Source: Streptomyces sp. NBC_01237 (GTDB taxonomy: Bacteria; Actinomycetota; Actinomycetes; Streptomycetales; Streptomycetaceae). From it: a DNA stretch of 64,000 nucleotides. Where the stretch lies: contig NZ_CP108508.1 of assembly GCF_035917275.1 (NCBI RefSeq), positions 5,084,001-5,148,000 on the forward strand, in the 5' to 3' direction. Shown here in pieces: positions 8,585 to 17,795 of the stretch. Position 1 is the first letter of the stretch. Each line of letters begins with the position of its first letter. Under the pieces are notes generated by a model. That model made no database searches. It was not told where the DNA came from and saw only the letters and a program-made list of their open reading frames with translations. The translations under genes were made by a program, and so were the position numbers.

Positions 8585-9451
8585 ATGCGCATTCGTGCCA
8601 CTGTTGCCGTAGCTACCGGCGCCCTGGCCCTGTCCGCTCTCACCCTTCCGGCCGCGCAGGCCGCGCAGGCCGACGACGGTCGTTCGTGGTCCCACGACTA
8701 CAAGTTCTCGGCGCCGAAGGGCTCCGACACCGCGAAGGCGCGCCTCGGGGCCCGCGCCGCCGCGGCCGACACCTTCAAGGTGACCAAGATCGTCACCAAC
8801 GGTGGCAAGCCCATCGTGGTCGGCACCACGGCGAAGAAGAAGATCTCCGTCTCGGTGACCGCCACCGACGCCGCGGGTGTGGGCGGCGTCGCCGCGTTCA
8901 TCTGGGTCGGCAAGAACATCGACGACAAGGACAGCTTCGGGTTCGGACCCGAGGAGGGTGGCGTGAAGTGCAAGGCGGTCAACGCCACCACCACCACGTG
9001 CACGACGGCCCTCACGGTCGACCCGGGCTGGCTGATGAACTCCGACGCGCGTAACTGGCACGTCGGCGTCTCCGGCGTGGACGACAACGGCGAGGAGTAC
9101 GACCACGACTCGCTCGCCTGGGTCAAGATGCAGCGGCTCTCCAAGCTGACGGTCAACGCCTCCCCGGAGCCCGTGAAGAAGGGCAAGACCATCACGGTCA
9201 CCGGCAAGCTGACCCGTGCGAACTGGGACACCAGCACGTACAAGGGCTACAGCAAGCAGTCCGTGAAGCTCCAGTTCCGCAAGAAGAGCAGCAAGACCTA
9301 CACGACGATCAAGACCATCAAGTCGAGCTCCACGGGCGCGCTGAAGACCACGGTCAAGGCCTCGGTCGACGGCTACTGGCGCTACAGCTTCGGCGGCACC
9401 TCCACCACCCCGGCCGTCTCGGCCGGCGCCGACTACCTCGACGTGAAGTAG
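8585..9451 (+). CDS. secreted protein, DUF5707-like with Ig-like C-terminal domain
   Basis: A 288-residue exported protein. It has a clear Sec signal peptide with probable cleavage after AAQAAQA near residue 29. The mature N-terminal half is a beta-rich domain with one Cys pair (KCKAVN and TCTTAL); from about residue 183 an Ig-like segment begins (LTVNASPEPVKKGKTITVTG). I recognise the arrangement as a Streptomyces DUF5707-type secreted protein, function unknown. ATG 8585 follows GGGGAA. A bidirectional terminator lies 67 bases downstream. Confidence 0.8.
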   Translation: MRIRATVAVATGALALSALTLPAAQAAQADDGRSWSHDYKFSAPKGSDTAKARLGARAAAADTFKVTKIVTNGGKPIVVGTTAKKKISVSVTATDAAGVGGVAAFIWVGKNIDDKDSFGFGPEEGGVKCKAVNATTTTCTTALTVDPGWLMNSDARNWHVGVSGVDDNGEEYDHDSLAWVKMQRLSKLTVNASPEPVKKGKTITVTGKLTRANWDTSTYKGYSKQSVKLQFRKKSSKTYTTIKTIKSSSTGALKTTVKASVDGYWRYSFGGTSTTPAVSAGADYLDVK

Positions 9452-9517
9452 TCACGCACCGGGCGTCTCCCAGGAGCTGCCCGAGGTGCCCGTCCGGGCA
9501 CCGCCCGAGTCACCTTC

Positions 9518-9554
9518 CGAGGCACCCCGCACCGTCCAGGTGCGGGGTGCCTCG
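9518..9554. terminator. bidirectional terminator between convergent genes
   Basis: A perfect 16-bp stem (9518-9533 with 9539-9554) with loop GTCCA lies between the convergent secreted-protein and P-type ATPase genes. It ends nine bases before the ATPase stop codon. Confidence 0.85.
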
Positions 9555-9562
9555 CGGCTTTC

Positions 9563-12079
9563 CTACGCCCCGAAGCGGCGGCCTACCCAGCGCCAGACGA
9601 ACTCCAGGGCCGCCGCCGCCGCTGCCGCGATTCCCACGGCCGCCCACGGCATGGTCGTCCCCACCAGCTTCAGGGCGAAGAAGTTCTGGAGCCACGGCAC
9701 GACCAGCACGATCAGGAACCCCAGGCCCATCGCCGCGACCAGGCAGACGCGCCACCAGGTGTACGGGCGGGCGATGATCGCCAGCACCCACATCGAGACC
9801 AGGAACAGCGTGAGCGTCGCCGCGCTCGTCTCGGCGTCCAGCGCGCCCGCGCCCGAGTAGTGGTGCCGGGCCAGCAGATACGTCACGAAGGTGGCGGCCG
9901 CCGCGATCACCCCGGACGGGATCGCGTACCGCATGACCCGGCGGACGAAGTGCGGCTGGGCCCGCTCCTTGTTCGGCGCGAGGGCGAGGAAGAACGCCGG
10001 TACGCCGATCGTCAGCGTGGACAGCAGTGTCAGATGGCGCGGCAGGAACGGGTACTCCACCTGGAAGCAGACCACCAGGACCGCCAGCAGCACCGAGTAC
10101 ACGGTCTTCGTCAGGAACAGCGTGGCGACCCGGGTGATGTTGCCGATCACCCGGCGGCCCTCGGCGACGACGGACGGCAGCGTCGCGAAGCTGTTGTTCA
10201 GCAGCACGATCTGCGCCACGGCACGCGTCGCCTCGGAGCCCGAACCCATCGAGACCCCGATGTCGGCGTCCTTCAGCGCGAGGACGTCGTTGACGCCGTC
10301 ACCGGTCATCGCGACCGTGTGGCCGCGCGACTGGAGGGCCGCGACCATGTCCCGCTTCTGCTGCGGGGTGACCCGGCCGAAGACCGCGTTCTCCTCCATG
10401 GCCGTGGCCATGGCGTCGGGGTCGGTGGGCATCCGGCGCGCGTCCATCGTGTTCTCGGCGCCCGCGAGACCGAGCTTCCCGGCGACCGCGCCGACCGAGA
10501 CCGCGTTGTCACCGGAGATCACCTTCGTGGCGACCCGCTGGTCGGCGAAGTAGGCCAGGGTCTCCGCGGCGTCCGGCCGCAGCCGCTGCTCCAGGACGAC
10601 CAGGGCGGTGGGTACGGCCCCGTCGCCGACGCCGGGCCCGTCGAGAGCGCCGGAGGCGCGGGCCAGCAGCAGCACCCGCAGACCCTGCTCGTTCAGCTGC
10701 TCGATCTCGGCGAGCGTCGGGTCCTGGTCGGGGAGCAGCACATCGGGGGCGCCGAGCAGCCAGGCCGACTGCCGGCTGCCGCTCCCGCCGGTCCCGCCGG
10801 TCCCGCCGTCCGGGCTGCCGGTGTCGTCGCCGTCGCCCTCGTCGAACGCCGCCCCGCTGTACTTGCGCGCCGAGGAGAACGGCAGCGTGTCCGTGACGGC
10901 CCACCCCCCACCGTCCGGGTAGGCGTCGGCGATGGCCTTGAGGCTGGCGTTGGGCCGGGGGTCGGAGGCACCGAGGGCGCCCAGGACCCGGGACACGTAT
11001 GCCTCGTCCGAACCGTTCAGCGGGCGCACCTCGGTGACGTCCATGCCGCCCTCGGTGAGGGTGCCGGTCTTGTCCAGGCAGACGACGTCGACGCGGGCCA
11101 GCCCCTCGATGGCGGGCAGTTCCTGCACCAGGCACTGCTTGCGGCCGAGCCGTACGACACCGATGGCGAAGGCGACCGAGGTGAGCAGGACCAGGCCCTC
11201 GGGGATCATCGGGACGATGCCGCCGACGGTCCGCGCGACGGACTCCTTGAAGTTGTTGTCCTTGACGACGAGCTGGCTGATGATCAGGCCGATCGCGGTC
11301 GGCACCATCATCCAGGTCACGTACTTCAGGATGGTGCTGATGCCGCTGCGCAGCTCGGAGTGGACGAGCGTGAAGCGGGACGCCTCCTCGGCGAGCTGCG
11401 CGGCGTACGCCTCGCGGCCGACCTTGGTGGCGGTGAACGCGCCGCCGCCCGCGACGACGAAGCTGCCGGACATCACCGGGTCGCCGTACCGCTTGATCAC
11501 CGGGTCCGCCTCGCCGGTGAGCAGCGACTCGTCGATCTCCAGGCTGTCCGCCTCGGCGACCGTGCCGTCCACGACGACCTTGTCACCGGGGCCCAGTTCG
11601 ATCAGATCGCCCAGGACGATCTCGGAGGTGGAGATCTCGGCGGCGGTCCCGTCGCGCCGCACGGTCGGCTTCGCCTCACCGATGACCGCGAGGCTGTCCA
11701 GGGTCTTCTTGGCACGCCACTCCTGGACGATGCCGATACCGGTGTTGGCGACGATCACGAAGCCGAAGAGGCTGTCCTGGATCGGCGCGACGAACAGCAT
11801 GATCACCCAGAGCACGCCGATGATCAGGTTGAACCGGGTGAAGACGTTCGCGCGGACGATCTCGGTGAGGGAGCGCGAGGAGCGTACGGGTACGTCGTTG
11901 ACCTCGCCGCGGGCGACCCGTTCGGCGACCTCGGCGGTCGTGAGCCCGCCGCTGTGCCGGGCCGAGGGTGGTGGCCGCATCGGGTGTACGGGGTCGAGTT
12001 CGGCTCCGGCGTCGATCATGGCCGGCCGGGGAGGTCCGGGGGTCTGCTCCCCGGAGGAGTCGAGTGCCCGCTGTGTCAT
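9563..12079 (-). CDS. CtpE-like P-type cation-transporting ATPase
   Basis: An 838-residue P-type ATPase. It has the actuator loop SLLTGEADPV, the membrane ion-site motif MIPEGL, the phosphorylation motif DKTGTLTEG (Asp near residue 335) and the hinge MTGDGVNDVLALKDADIGVSMG. No N-terminal heavy-metal CxxC domain is present. The run around the ion site (PEGLVLLTSVAFAIGVVRLG and the following QCLVQELPAIEGLARVDVV) closely resembles mycobacterial CtpE, reported as a calcium transporter; calcium specificity here is inferred from that resemblance. A Gly/Ser-rich insertion sits in the nucleotide-binding domain. About ten membrane helices fit the family. Confidence 0.88.
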   Translation of the reverse strand: MTQRALDSSGEQTPGPPRPAMIDAGAELDPVHPMRPPPSARHSGGLTTAEVAERVARGEVNDVPVRSSRSLTEIVRANVFTRFNLIIGVLWVIMLFVAPIQDSLFGFVIVANTGIGIVQEWRAKKTLDSLAVIGEAKPTVRRDGTAAEISTSEIVLGDLIELGPGDKVVVDGTVAEADSLEIDESLLTGEADPVIKRYGDPVMSGSFVVAGGGAFTATKVGREAYAAQLAEEASRFTLVHSELRSGISTILKYVTWMMVPTAIGLIISQLVVKDNNFKESVARTVGGIVPMIPEGLVLLTSVAFAIGVVRLGRKQCLVQELPAIEGLARVDVVCLDKTGTLTEGGMDVTEVRPLNGSDEAYVSRVLGALGASDPRPNASLKAIADAYPDGGGWAVTDTLPFSSARKYSGAAFDEGDGDDTGSPDGGTGGTGGSGSRQSAWLLGAPDVLLPDQDPTLAEIEQLNEQGLRVLLLARASGALDGPGVGDGAVPTALVVLEQRLRPDAAETLAYFADQRVATKVISGDNAVSVGAVAGKLGLAGAENTMDARRMPTDPDAMATAMEENAVFGRVTPQQKRDMVAALQSRGHTVAMTGDGVNDVLALKDADIGVSMGSGSEATRAVAQIVLLNNSFATLPSVVAEGRRVIGNITRVATLFLTKTVYSVLLAVLVVCFQVEYPFLPRHLTLLSTLTIGVPAFFLALAPNKERAQPHFVRRVMRYAIPSGVIAAAATFVTYLLARHHYSGAGALDAETSAATLTLFLVSMWVLAIIARPYTWWRVCLVAAMGLGFLIVLVVPWLQNFFALKLVGTTMPWAAVGIAAAAAAALEFVWRWVGRRFGA

Positions 12080-12198
12080 GGTTCCGACGGTACGGGTGGG
12101 TGCGCCGGATTACCCGCCGGGGGTCGGAAGATCAGACCAGCGGAGGATCAAGTCGGTCCTGTGGTTGTACGGAACGCGCTCAGGAGGCGGGGGGCGCT

Positions 12199-12516
12199 TC
12201 AGGTGGTGGGAGAGGCGGGAGAGGCACCCGAGGCCCCGCCCGGGGTCCCGCCGTGGGCGGAGGCGGCGGCCTCGGCCGCGTGCCGCTTGAGCGCCGCGTC
12301 CCGGCCCCGCACGTACCAGATGCCGATCAGCCCGAGGCCGGCACCGGCCAGCGGGGTCCACACCCACCAGGTGTGTCCGTGGTCGGCGAACCAGCCGTAG
12401 AAGGGGAGCTGCGCGAGGAAGAGGATGAACCAGAGGATCGTGCCGCCCGTGATGGTGGCGACGACGGGACCCTCCAGGGGCTCGGGTGCCTCGTGCTTCG
12501 GTGTCCACTTCTCCAT
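12199..12516 (-). CDS. DUF2530 membrane protein
   Basis: A 105-residue protein with two predicted membrane helices (GTILWFILFLAQLPFYGWF and the segment after TWWVWTPLAGAG) separated by a short His/Trp-rich loop, plus a charged Ala-rich tail. It matches the actinobacterial DUF2530 family, whose function is unknown. ATG 12516 is chosen because the protein then begins at the conserved MEKWTPKHEAPEPLEGPV. It is divergent from the NCS2 permease gene. Confidence 0.85.
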   Translation of the reverse strand: MEKWTPKHEAPEPLEGPVVATITGGTILWFILFLAQLPFYGWFADHGHTWWVWTPLAGAGLGLIGIWYVRGRDAALKRHAAEAAASAHGGTPGGASGASPASPTT

Positions 12517-12529
12517 GAGCTCAGTGTAT

Positions 12530-12549
12530 GGGCCGTTCGGGAACGGCCC
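12530..12549. promoter_or_regulatory. perfect inverted repeat upstream of the DUF2530 gene
   Basis: GGGCCGTTC (12530-12538) and GAACGGCCC (12541-12549) are separated by two bases. The dyad lies 14 bases before the DUF2530 start on the minus strand. It could be an operator or a leader hairpin. The rest of the 236-base divergent region shows an AT-richer patch (about 12640-12730), likely holding the permease promoter. Confidence 0.45.
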
Positions 12550-12752
12550 AAGGACGCCCGTCGGACGTCCCCGGGGCCGTATACACCAGTGCCGCCGGGC
12601 CAGTCGGCCCAAGGGTCTACGCGCGGAGATAGCGATCTTCGCCTTATGTATTCATACTGAATCTGCTTTGGCTGGCTCGAATTATTCGTCTGAAAGTCCA
12701 AAGTTGATCGCTTTTCGTTCCTTGAACCCCCCTACGTACGACTGAGGTCACC

Positions 12753-14207
12753 ATGTCCCCCGCGGCTACCGCTCAGGTCGACCCCGAGCAGCCTCCGGCC
12801 CCGCAGCCGCACGGCAGCCTGGACCGGTTTTTCAAGATCTCCGAGCGGGGGTCGTCGGTCGCCCGTGAGATCCGGGGCGGATTCGCCACGTTCTTCGCGA
12901 TGGCCTACATCATCGTGCTCAACCCGATCATTCTCGGCAGCGCGAAGGACATGTACGGGCATCAGCTCGACAGCGGCCAGCTGGTCACCGCCACGGTGCT
13001 GACGGCGGCCTTCACCACGCTGCTGATGGGCGTCATCGGCAATGTGCCGATCGCGCTGGCCGCCGGACTCGGCGTCAACACCGTCGTCGCCCTCCAGCTC
13101 GCTCCCCGGATGAGCTGGCCGGACGCGATGGGCATGGTCGTCCTCGCGGGCTTCGTCGTGATGCTCCTCGTCGCGACCGGGCTGCGCGAACGCGTGATGA
13201 ACGCCGTACCGAAGTCGCTCCGCAAGGGCATCGCGATCGGCATCGGTCTCTTCATCCTGCTGATCGGCCTGGTCGACTCGGGCTTCGTCTCCCGCATCCC
13301 GGACGCCGCGCACACCACCGTGCCGCTCCAGCTCGGCGGCGACGGTCACCTCAACGGCTGGCCGGTCCTGGTCTTCGTCCTCGGCGCGCTGCTCACCCTC
13401 GCGCTGATCGTCCGCAAGGTGCCGGGCGCGATCCTGATCTCCATCGTCTCCATGACGGTCGTCGCGCTGATCATCGACGCGATCGCCGATCTGCCGGGCC
13501 AGGCGTGGGGGCTGACCGTTCCCGCGTGGCCGGGCAACCCGGTCGCCTCGCCCGACTTCGGGCTGATCGGTGAGGTCAGCCTGTTCGGCGGCTTCGAGAA
13601 GGTCGGCGTTCTGACGGGCGTCCTGTTCGTCTTCACCGTGCTGCTGTCCTGCTTCTTCGACGCGATGGGCACCATCCTCGGTGTCGGTGACGAGGCGAAG
13701 CTGACGGACAAGGACGGCAACTTCCCCGGCATCAACAAGGTGCTGTTCGTCGACGGCATCGCGGTGGCCGCGGGCGGTGCGAGCTCCTCCTCCGCCTCGA
13801 CCTGCTTCGTGGAGTCCACGGCCGGTGTCGGTGAAGGTGCCCGCACCGGGTTCGCGAGTGTGGTGACCGGTCTGCTCTTCACGGTGGCGCTGTTCCTGAC
13901 GCCGCTGGCGACCATGGTCCCGTCGCAGGCGGCCACCCCCGCCCTGCTGGCGGTCGGCTTCCTGATCATCGCGGGCTCGGTGCGGGACATCGACTGGAGC
14001 GACTACACGCTCGCGATCCCGGCCTTCCTCGCCATGGTGATGATGCCGTTCACGTACTCGATCACCAACGGCATCGGCATCGGCTTCATCGCCTTCAGCG
14101 TGCTGCGGCTGGCGGCCGGCCGAGGCCGTGAGGTCCCGGTGGCGATGTACGTGGTGTCGGCGGTGTTCGTCTTCTACTACGCGATGCCGGCTCTCGGCCT
14201 CACATGA
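12753..14207 (+). CDS. NCS2 family purine permease (AzgA/PbuG type)
   Basis: A 484-residue transporter of the nucleobase:cation symporter-2 family, likely importing hypoxanthine, guanine or adenine. The N-terminal signature GGFATFFAMAYIIVLNPIIL is that of the AzgA/PbuG branch rather than the uracil/xanthine branch. TCFVESTAGVGEGARTGFAS matches that branch's conserved substrate-site region, and the DAMGTILGVGDEA segment also fits. About 12-14 helices are visible. The ATG at 12753 is preceded by a GAGG. The substrate cannot be fixed from sequence alone. It is convergent with the small RHH gene. Confidence 0.9.
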   Translation: MSPAATAQVDPEQPPAPQPHGSLDRFFKISERGSSVAREIRGGFATFFAMAYIIVLNPIILGSAKDMYGHQLDSGQLVTATVLTAAFTTLLMGVIGNVPIALAAGLGVNTVVALQLAPRMSWPDAMGMVVLAGFVVMLLVATGLRERVMNAVPKSLRKGIAIGIGLFILLIGLVDSGFVSRIPDAAHTTVPLQLGGDGHLNGWPVLVFVLGALLTLALIVRKVPGAILISIVSMTVVALIIDAIADLPGQAWGLTVPAWPGNPVASPDFGLIGEVSLFGGFEKVGVLTGVLFVFTVLLSCFFDAMGTILGVGDEAKLTDKDGNFPGINKVLFVDGIAVAAGGASSSSASTCFVESTAGVGEGARTGFASVVTGLLFTVALFLTPLATMVPSQAATPALLAVGFLIIAGSVRDIDWSDYTLAIPAFLAMVMMPFTYSITNGIGIGFIAFSVLRLAAGRGREVPVAMYVVSAVFVFYYAMPALGLT

Positions 14208-14235
14208 TCGGTGGCGGCGTCCTGCCCGGAGCGGC

Positions 14236-14448
14236 TCAGGTGAGCCGGTTCGCCGGGTCGACCCGGGCCTCGGCCCCGTAGAACTTCTCCGTTTCGTCGA
14301 CGGCCGCGTGGAAGCGCTCGTCGAAGTCGTCGCGAATGAGCGTCCGGACCACATAGTCCTGGACGCTCATTCCGCGTTTTGCGGCGTGCTGCCGGAGCCG
14401 GTCGAGCAGCTCACCGTCTATCCGCAGGCTGAGCACTGTCGATCCCAT
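14236..14448 (-). CDS. ribbon-helix-helix (CopG/Arc-like) protein
   Basis: A 70-residue protein with an N-terminal strand and two helices typical of ribbon-helix-helix DNA-binding proteins (VLSLRIDGELLDRLRQHAAK, then GMSVQDYVVRTLI). Such proteins act as small repressors or antitoxins. No toxin gene adjoins it on the same strand, so it is probably a stand-alone regulator. It lies between the NCS2 permease and the MarR gene. Its targets are unknown. Confidence 0.75.
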   Translation of the reverse strand: MGSTVLSLRIDGELLDRLRQHAAKRGMSVQDYVVRTLIRDDFDERFHAAVDETEKFYGAEARVDPANRLT

Positions 14449-14583
14449 GACAAGCAGGGTCGCCGCCCTGGCGCACGCTCGGTGTCACTTTCCGCTTCCG
14501 AATCACTCGTTCGGGTGAGCAGATTCTCGCGCGTGTACCACCCGAGTGGTATTTAGGGTAGGTAATGAGTTACGCTAACAAAC

Positions 14584-15024
14584 ATGCCTGACCTGATCCA
14601 CGACGGCGACAGTGCCGCCGCCGTGAGCTCCCTTCGCTCCGCCGTGATGCTGCTGAGCCGACGTCTGAAGCACCAGCGTGTCGACGAGTCGCTGAGCCCG
14701 ACAGAGATGTCGGTGCTCGGCACCCTTGCCCGTTGCGGTTCCGCCACCCCCGGTGAGCTGGCCCGCAAGGAGCACGTGCAGCCGCCGTCGATGACCCGCA
14801 TCGTCGCCCTGCTCGAAGCCAAGGGACTGGTCCGGCTCGAACCGCACCCCGATGACCGTCGGCAGAAGATGGTCAGCCAGACCGAGCAGGCCGAGGCCAT
14901 GCTCCTGGAGAGCCGCACCAAGCGGAACGCCTGGCTGACCACCCTCGCCGAGGGCCTGGACGAGGACGAGTGGGACACGCTGCGGGCCGCGGCGCCCGTG
15001 CTGGAGAAGCTTGCCCACCTGTGA
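14584..15024 (+). CDS. MarR family transcriptional regulator
   Basis: A 146-residue winged-helix regulator. It has the MarR layout: an N-terminal dimerisation helix, recognition region LSPTEMSVLGTLARCGSATP, then PSMTRIVALLEAKGLVRLEP and the wing DDRRQKMVSQTEQ. The MFS gene starts 91 bases downstream on the same strand, so the regulator probably controls the transporter and itself. The promoter region at 14550-14583 is AT-rich for this genome (GGTAGGTAATGAGTTACG) and a plausible autoregulated site. Confidence 0.9.
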   Translation: MPDLIHDGDSAAAVSSLRSAVMLLSRRLKHQRVDESLSPTEMSVLGTLARCGSATPGELARKEHVQPPSMTRIVALLEAKGLVRLEPHPDDRRQKMVSQTEQAEAMLLESRTKRNAWLTTLAEGLDEDEWDTLRAAAPVLEKLAHL

Positions 15025-15114
15025 CCCCACGGGCGCCCCGGACCACAGCCGGAGCGCCCGCTGTCACGTCCCCGTCGGACAGCACGCCGTATACGCCCGA
15101 GGAGGCGAACCCTT

Positions 15115-16449
15115 TTGAGTACGGGATCCGGAGCAGACTCCGCCCCCGCACCGACGTCCACCCACGAGAGCAAGACCGGCGGGACCTTCTCGTCGCTGAA
15201 GATCCGCAACTACCGCCTGTTCGCCACGGGCGCCGTGATCTCCAACACCGGTACCTGGATGTCCCGCATCACGCAGGACTGGCTCGTCCTGAGCCTCACC
15301 GGTTCCGCCACCGCCGTCGGTATCACGACGGCGTTGCAGTTCCTCCCCATGCTTCTCTTCGGTCTGTACGGCGGAGTGATAGCCGACCGCCTCCCGAAGA
15401 GGCAGATCCTGCTCGTCAGCCAGGCCATGCTCGGTCTCTGCGGCATCGCACTCGCCGTCCTGACCCTCTCCGGCGCCATCGAGGTCTGGCACGTCTATCT
15501 GATCGCGTTCCTGCTCGGCATGGTGACGGTCGTGGACAACCCGGCCCGCCAGTCGTTCGTCTCCGAGATGGTCGGCCCCGCGCAGCTGCGCAACGCCGTC
15601 AGCCTCAACTCGGCGAACTTCCAGTCCGCCCGGCTCATCGGCCCCGCCGTCGCGGGTGTCCTGATCACCACGGTCGGCAGCGGCTGGGCCTTCATGTTCA
15701 ACGGCCTGTCCTTCCTCGCGCCGCTCATCGGCCTGCTGATGATGCGCACGGACGAGATGCACGCCTCGGTGACCGTCCCCCGCGCCAAGGGCCAGCTGCG
15801 CGAAGGACTGCGTTACGTCTCCGGGCGCCCGGACCTGATCTGGCCGATCGTCCTGGTCGGCTTCGTCGGCACGTTCGGCTTCAACTTCCCGATCTGGCTC
15901 ACCGCCTTCGCGGACGAGATCTTCCACGGCGGGGCCGGGATGTACTCGTTCTTCAACATCCTGATGGCGGCCGGCTCCCTGGCCGGCGCCCTGCTCGCCG
16001 CCCGCCGCCGCTCCACCAGGCTGCGGATGCTGGTGGCCGCGGGCACGGCCTTCGGGCTGCTGGAGATCGCCGCGGCCCTGTCGCCCTCGGTCTGGCTCTT
16101 CGCCATCCTGCTGGTCCCGATCGGCATGATCGGCCTGACGACCAACATCACCGCGAACACCAGCGTCCAGATGGCCGCCGACCCCGAGATGCGGGGCCGG
16201 GTGATGAGCCTCTACATGATGGTCTTCGCCGGGGGCACGCCGGTAGGCGCCCCGATCGTCGGCTGGATCAGCGACACGTACGGCGCCCGCACGGGTTTCG
16301 CGGCGGGCGGCGCGATCTCGATGGTCGCCGCCCTGGCGGTCGGCTTCATGCTGGCCCGCGTCGGCGGCCTGCGCCTCAAGGTCGACCTCCGTCCGGGCCG
16401 CCCGCACGTTCGGTTCGTCCCGCGCGAGCAACTGGCGACGGCTGCGTGA
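15115..16449 (+). CDS. MFS efflux transporter
   Basis: A 444-residue major-facilitator protein with about 12 helices. It resembles the bacterial MFS_3/enterobactin-exporter-like group, with GTWMSRITQDWLVLSLTGSA near the N terminus and the loop GVIADRLPKRQ matching motif A. The best start is an unusual TTG at 15115 after a strong GAGGAGG; no ATG or GTG sits in a better position. Linkage to a MarR gene suggests drug or metabolite efflux. The substrate is unknown. A very stable terminator follows. Confidence 0.87.
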   Translation: MSTGSGADSAPAPTSTHESKTGGTFSSLKIRNYRLFATGAVISNTGTWMSRITQDWLVLSLTGSATAVGITTALQFLPMLLFGLYGGVIADRLPKRQILLVSQAMLGLCGIALAVLTLSGAIEVWHVYLIAFLLGMVTVVDNPARQSFVSEMVGPAQLRNAVSLNSANFQSARLIGPAVAGVLITTVGSGWAFMFNGLSFLAPLIGLLMMRTDEMHASVTVPRAKGQLREGLRYVSGRPDLIWPIVLVGFVGTFGFNFPIWLTAFADEIFHGGAGMYSFFNILMAAGSLAGALLAARRRSTRLRMLVAAGTAFGLLEIAAALSPSVWLFAILLVPIGMIGLTTNITANTSVQMAADPEMRGRVMSLYMMVFAGGTPVGAPIVGWISDTYGARTGFAAGGAISMVAALAVGFMLARVGGLRLKVDLRPGRPHVRFVPREQLATAA

Positions 16450-16455
16450 GCACAC

Positions 16456-16496
16456 CGGAACCGCCCTCTTCCCCCACGGGGAGGAGGGCGGTTCCG
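16456..16496. terminator. bidirectional stem-loop terminator
   Basis: A 13-bp perfect outer stem (16456-16468 with 16484-16496) encloses an inner TTCCCC/GGGGA pairing. It lies between the convergent MFS and Uma2 genes and ends 17 bases before the Uma2 stop. Confidence 0.85.
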
Positions 16497-16513
16497 CGCA
16501 TATGGGCGTGCGG

Positions 16514-17098
16514 TCAGTCGCGGGGGAACGCGTCGGTCCTGAGGGTGAGGCCGACGGGGGTGTCGGTCAGGTCGACCGGGGTGCCGAAGTCGAAACCCAC
16601 CACACCGCGGTACTCGTCGTCCTTCGGGAGCGTGTGGAGATGCCACGTGCCCTTGTACGGGTCGACGATGAGGTACACGGGTACACCGGCGGTGGCGTAT
16701 GTGGCCTTTTTGGAGCCGTAGTCGTTGGCGGCGGTGTCCTTGGAGATCACCTCGGCGATGAACTCGATGTCCTGGTATCGCCACCGGCCCTTCTCGTCCT
16801 TCGCGGCGCCCTCGGTCAGGGCGACGACGTCGGAGGCGAAGCCGTTGAGCCGCCCGGGGAAATCGATGCGTACGTCGGATTTCAGCTGCTTGCGGGAGTA
16901 CGCGGCACGCAGCTGCTCGACGATGTCGAAGATGATCTCCCAGTGGGTGTCCCGCTGCGGCGAGATGTAGACGTTCCCCTCGACGATCTCTACCTTGAAT
17001 CCCTCGGGGGTGGGCTCAAGCCACTCGAACATCATGTCCAGGGTGCGCTCGTCGCTCTCTTCGGCCATCTCGATCCTGTCGGTGTCTACGACGGTCAT
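16514..17098 (-). CDS. Uma2 family endonuclease-like protein
   Basis: A 194-residue protein of the Uma2 (DUF820) family, with a PD-(D/E)XK restriction-endonuclease-like fold. The acidic residues expected at the active site are seen in GFASDVVALTEG and FIAEVISKDT, followed by the family's KKATYATAGVPVYLIVDP strand-helix unit. ATG 17098 has a GGAGGAG seven bases upstream. Uma2 genes are numerous in actinomycetes and cyanobacteria and their role is not established. It is transcribed alone. Confidence 0.87.
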   Translation of the reverse strand: MTVVDTDRIEMAEESDERTLDMMFEWLEPTPEGFKVEIVEGNVYISPQRDTHWEIIFDIVEQLRAAYSRKQLKSDVRIDFPGRLNGFASDVVALTEGAAKDEKGRWRYQDIEFIAEVISKDTAANDYGSKKATYATAGVPVYLIVDPYKGTWHLHTLPKDDEYRGVVGFDFGTPVDLTDTPVGLTLRTDAFPRD

Positions 17099-17200
17099 CG
17101 TGACGCTCCTCCCCGCCGCCGCACGGGCGTGCGGGCAGCCGCGTAGTGCAACGATACGCACGGGCCCCGGGACACGCCGGGAGCTGCCAGACTCGCGCGC

Positions 17201-17773
17201 ATGAGCAGTCAGAGACTCTTCGCGGCCGTTCTGCCGCCCGCCCCGGCCGTCGCGGAGCTGCGGCGGGCCGTCGCCCCGCTCCACGAGCTGCCCGGTGCGC
17301 GGGACCTGCGCTGGACGGCGCCCGAGGGCTGGCACTACACGCTCGCGTTCCTCGGCGAGGTGGACGAGGACGTGCTGCCCGAGCTGTACGGGCGGATGGA
17401 GCGCGCCGCGCACCGCACCGAGCCGTTCCCCCTCCGCGTGCACGGCGGCGGACGGTTCGACGGACGGGCGCTGTGGGCCGGGGCGGCGGGCGGGCTCGAC
17501 ACGCTCAGGCTGCTCGCCGAGCGCGCCGACGCCGCCGCCCGCCGGGCCGGGCTGCCGATGGAGGAGCACCGCCGCTACACCCCGCACCTCACCCTGGCCC
17601 GCAGCCGGACCCCGGCCGACCTGACCGCGTTCACGGCCGTGCTCGACGGCTTCGAGGGGCAGCACTGGGAGGCGGGTGAGCTGAGTCTCGTACGGAGCAA
17701 CCTGCCCGTGGCGGGAGTGCCCGGGGAGCAGCCGCGGTACGAGGTGACGCGAGCCTGGCCGCTGGGCCGGTGA
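17201..17773 (+). CDS. thpR: ThpR, RNA 2',3'-cyclic phosphodiesterase
   Basis: A 190-residue 2H phosphoesterase of the LigT/ThpR family. Both catalytic HxTx motifs are present: HYTL at about 45-48 and HLTL at about 129-132. The enzyme hydrolyses 2',3'-cyclic phosphates at RNA ends; its physiological role in Streptomyces is unclear. Length and motif spacing are normal. It is followed 22 bases later by a 29-codon membrane-peptide gene on the same strand. Confidence 0.9.
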   Translation: MSSQRLFAAVLPPAPAVAELRRAVAPLHELPGARDLRWTAPEGWHYTLAFLGEVDEDVLPELYGRMERAAHRTEPFPLRVHGGGRFDGRALWAGAAGGLDTLRLLAERADAAARRAGLPMEEHRRYTPHLTLARSRTPADLTAFTAVLDGFEGQHWEAGELSLVRSNLPVAGVPGEQPRYEVTRAWPLGR

Positions 17774-17795
17774 GCGGTGCGGTTAGGCTCGAAGC

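Noticed and set aside
9860..12400. An 846-codon plus-strand open frame
   Set aside because: Antisense shadow of the P-type ATPase, whose phosphorylation motif and membrane helices are unmistakable on the minus strand.
12530..12752. Possible purine riboswitch before the NCS2 permease
   Set aside because: The AT-rich leader is suggestive for a purine transporter, but no three-way-junction pairing or conserved loop sequence could be found by eye.
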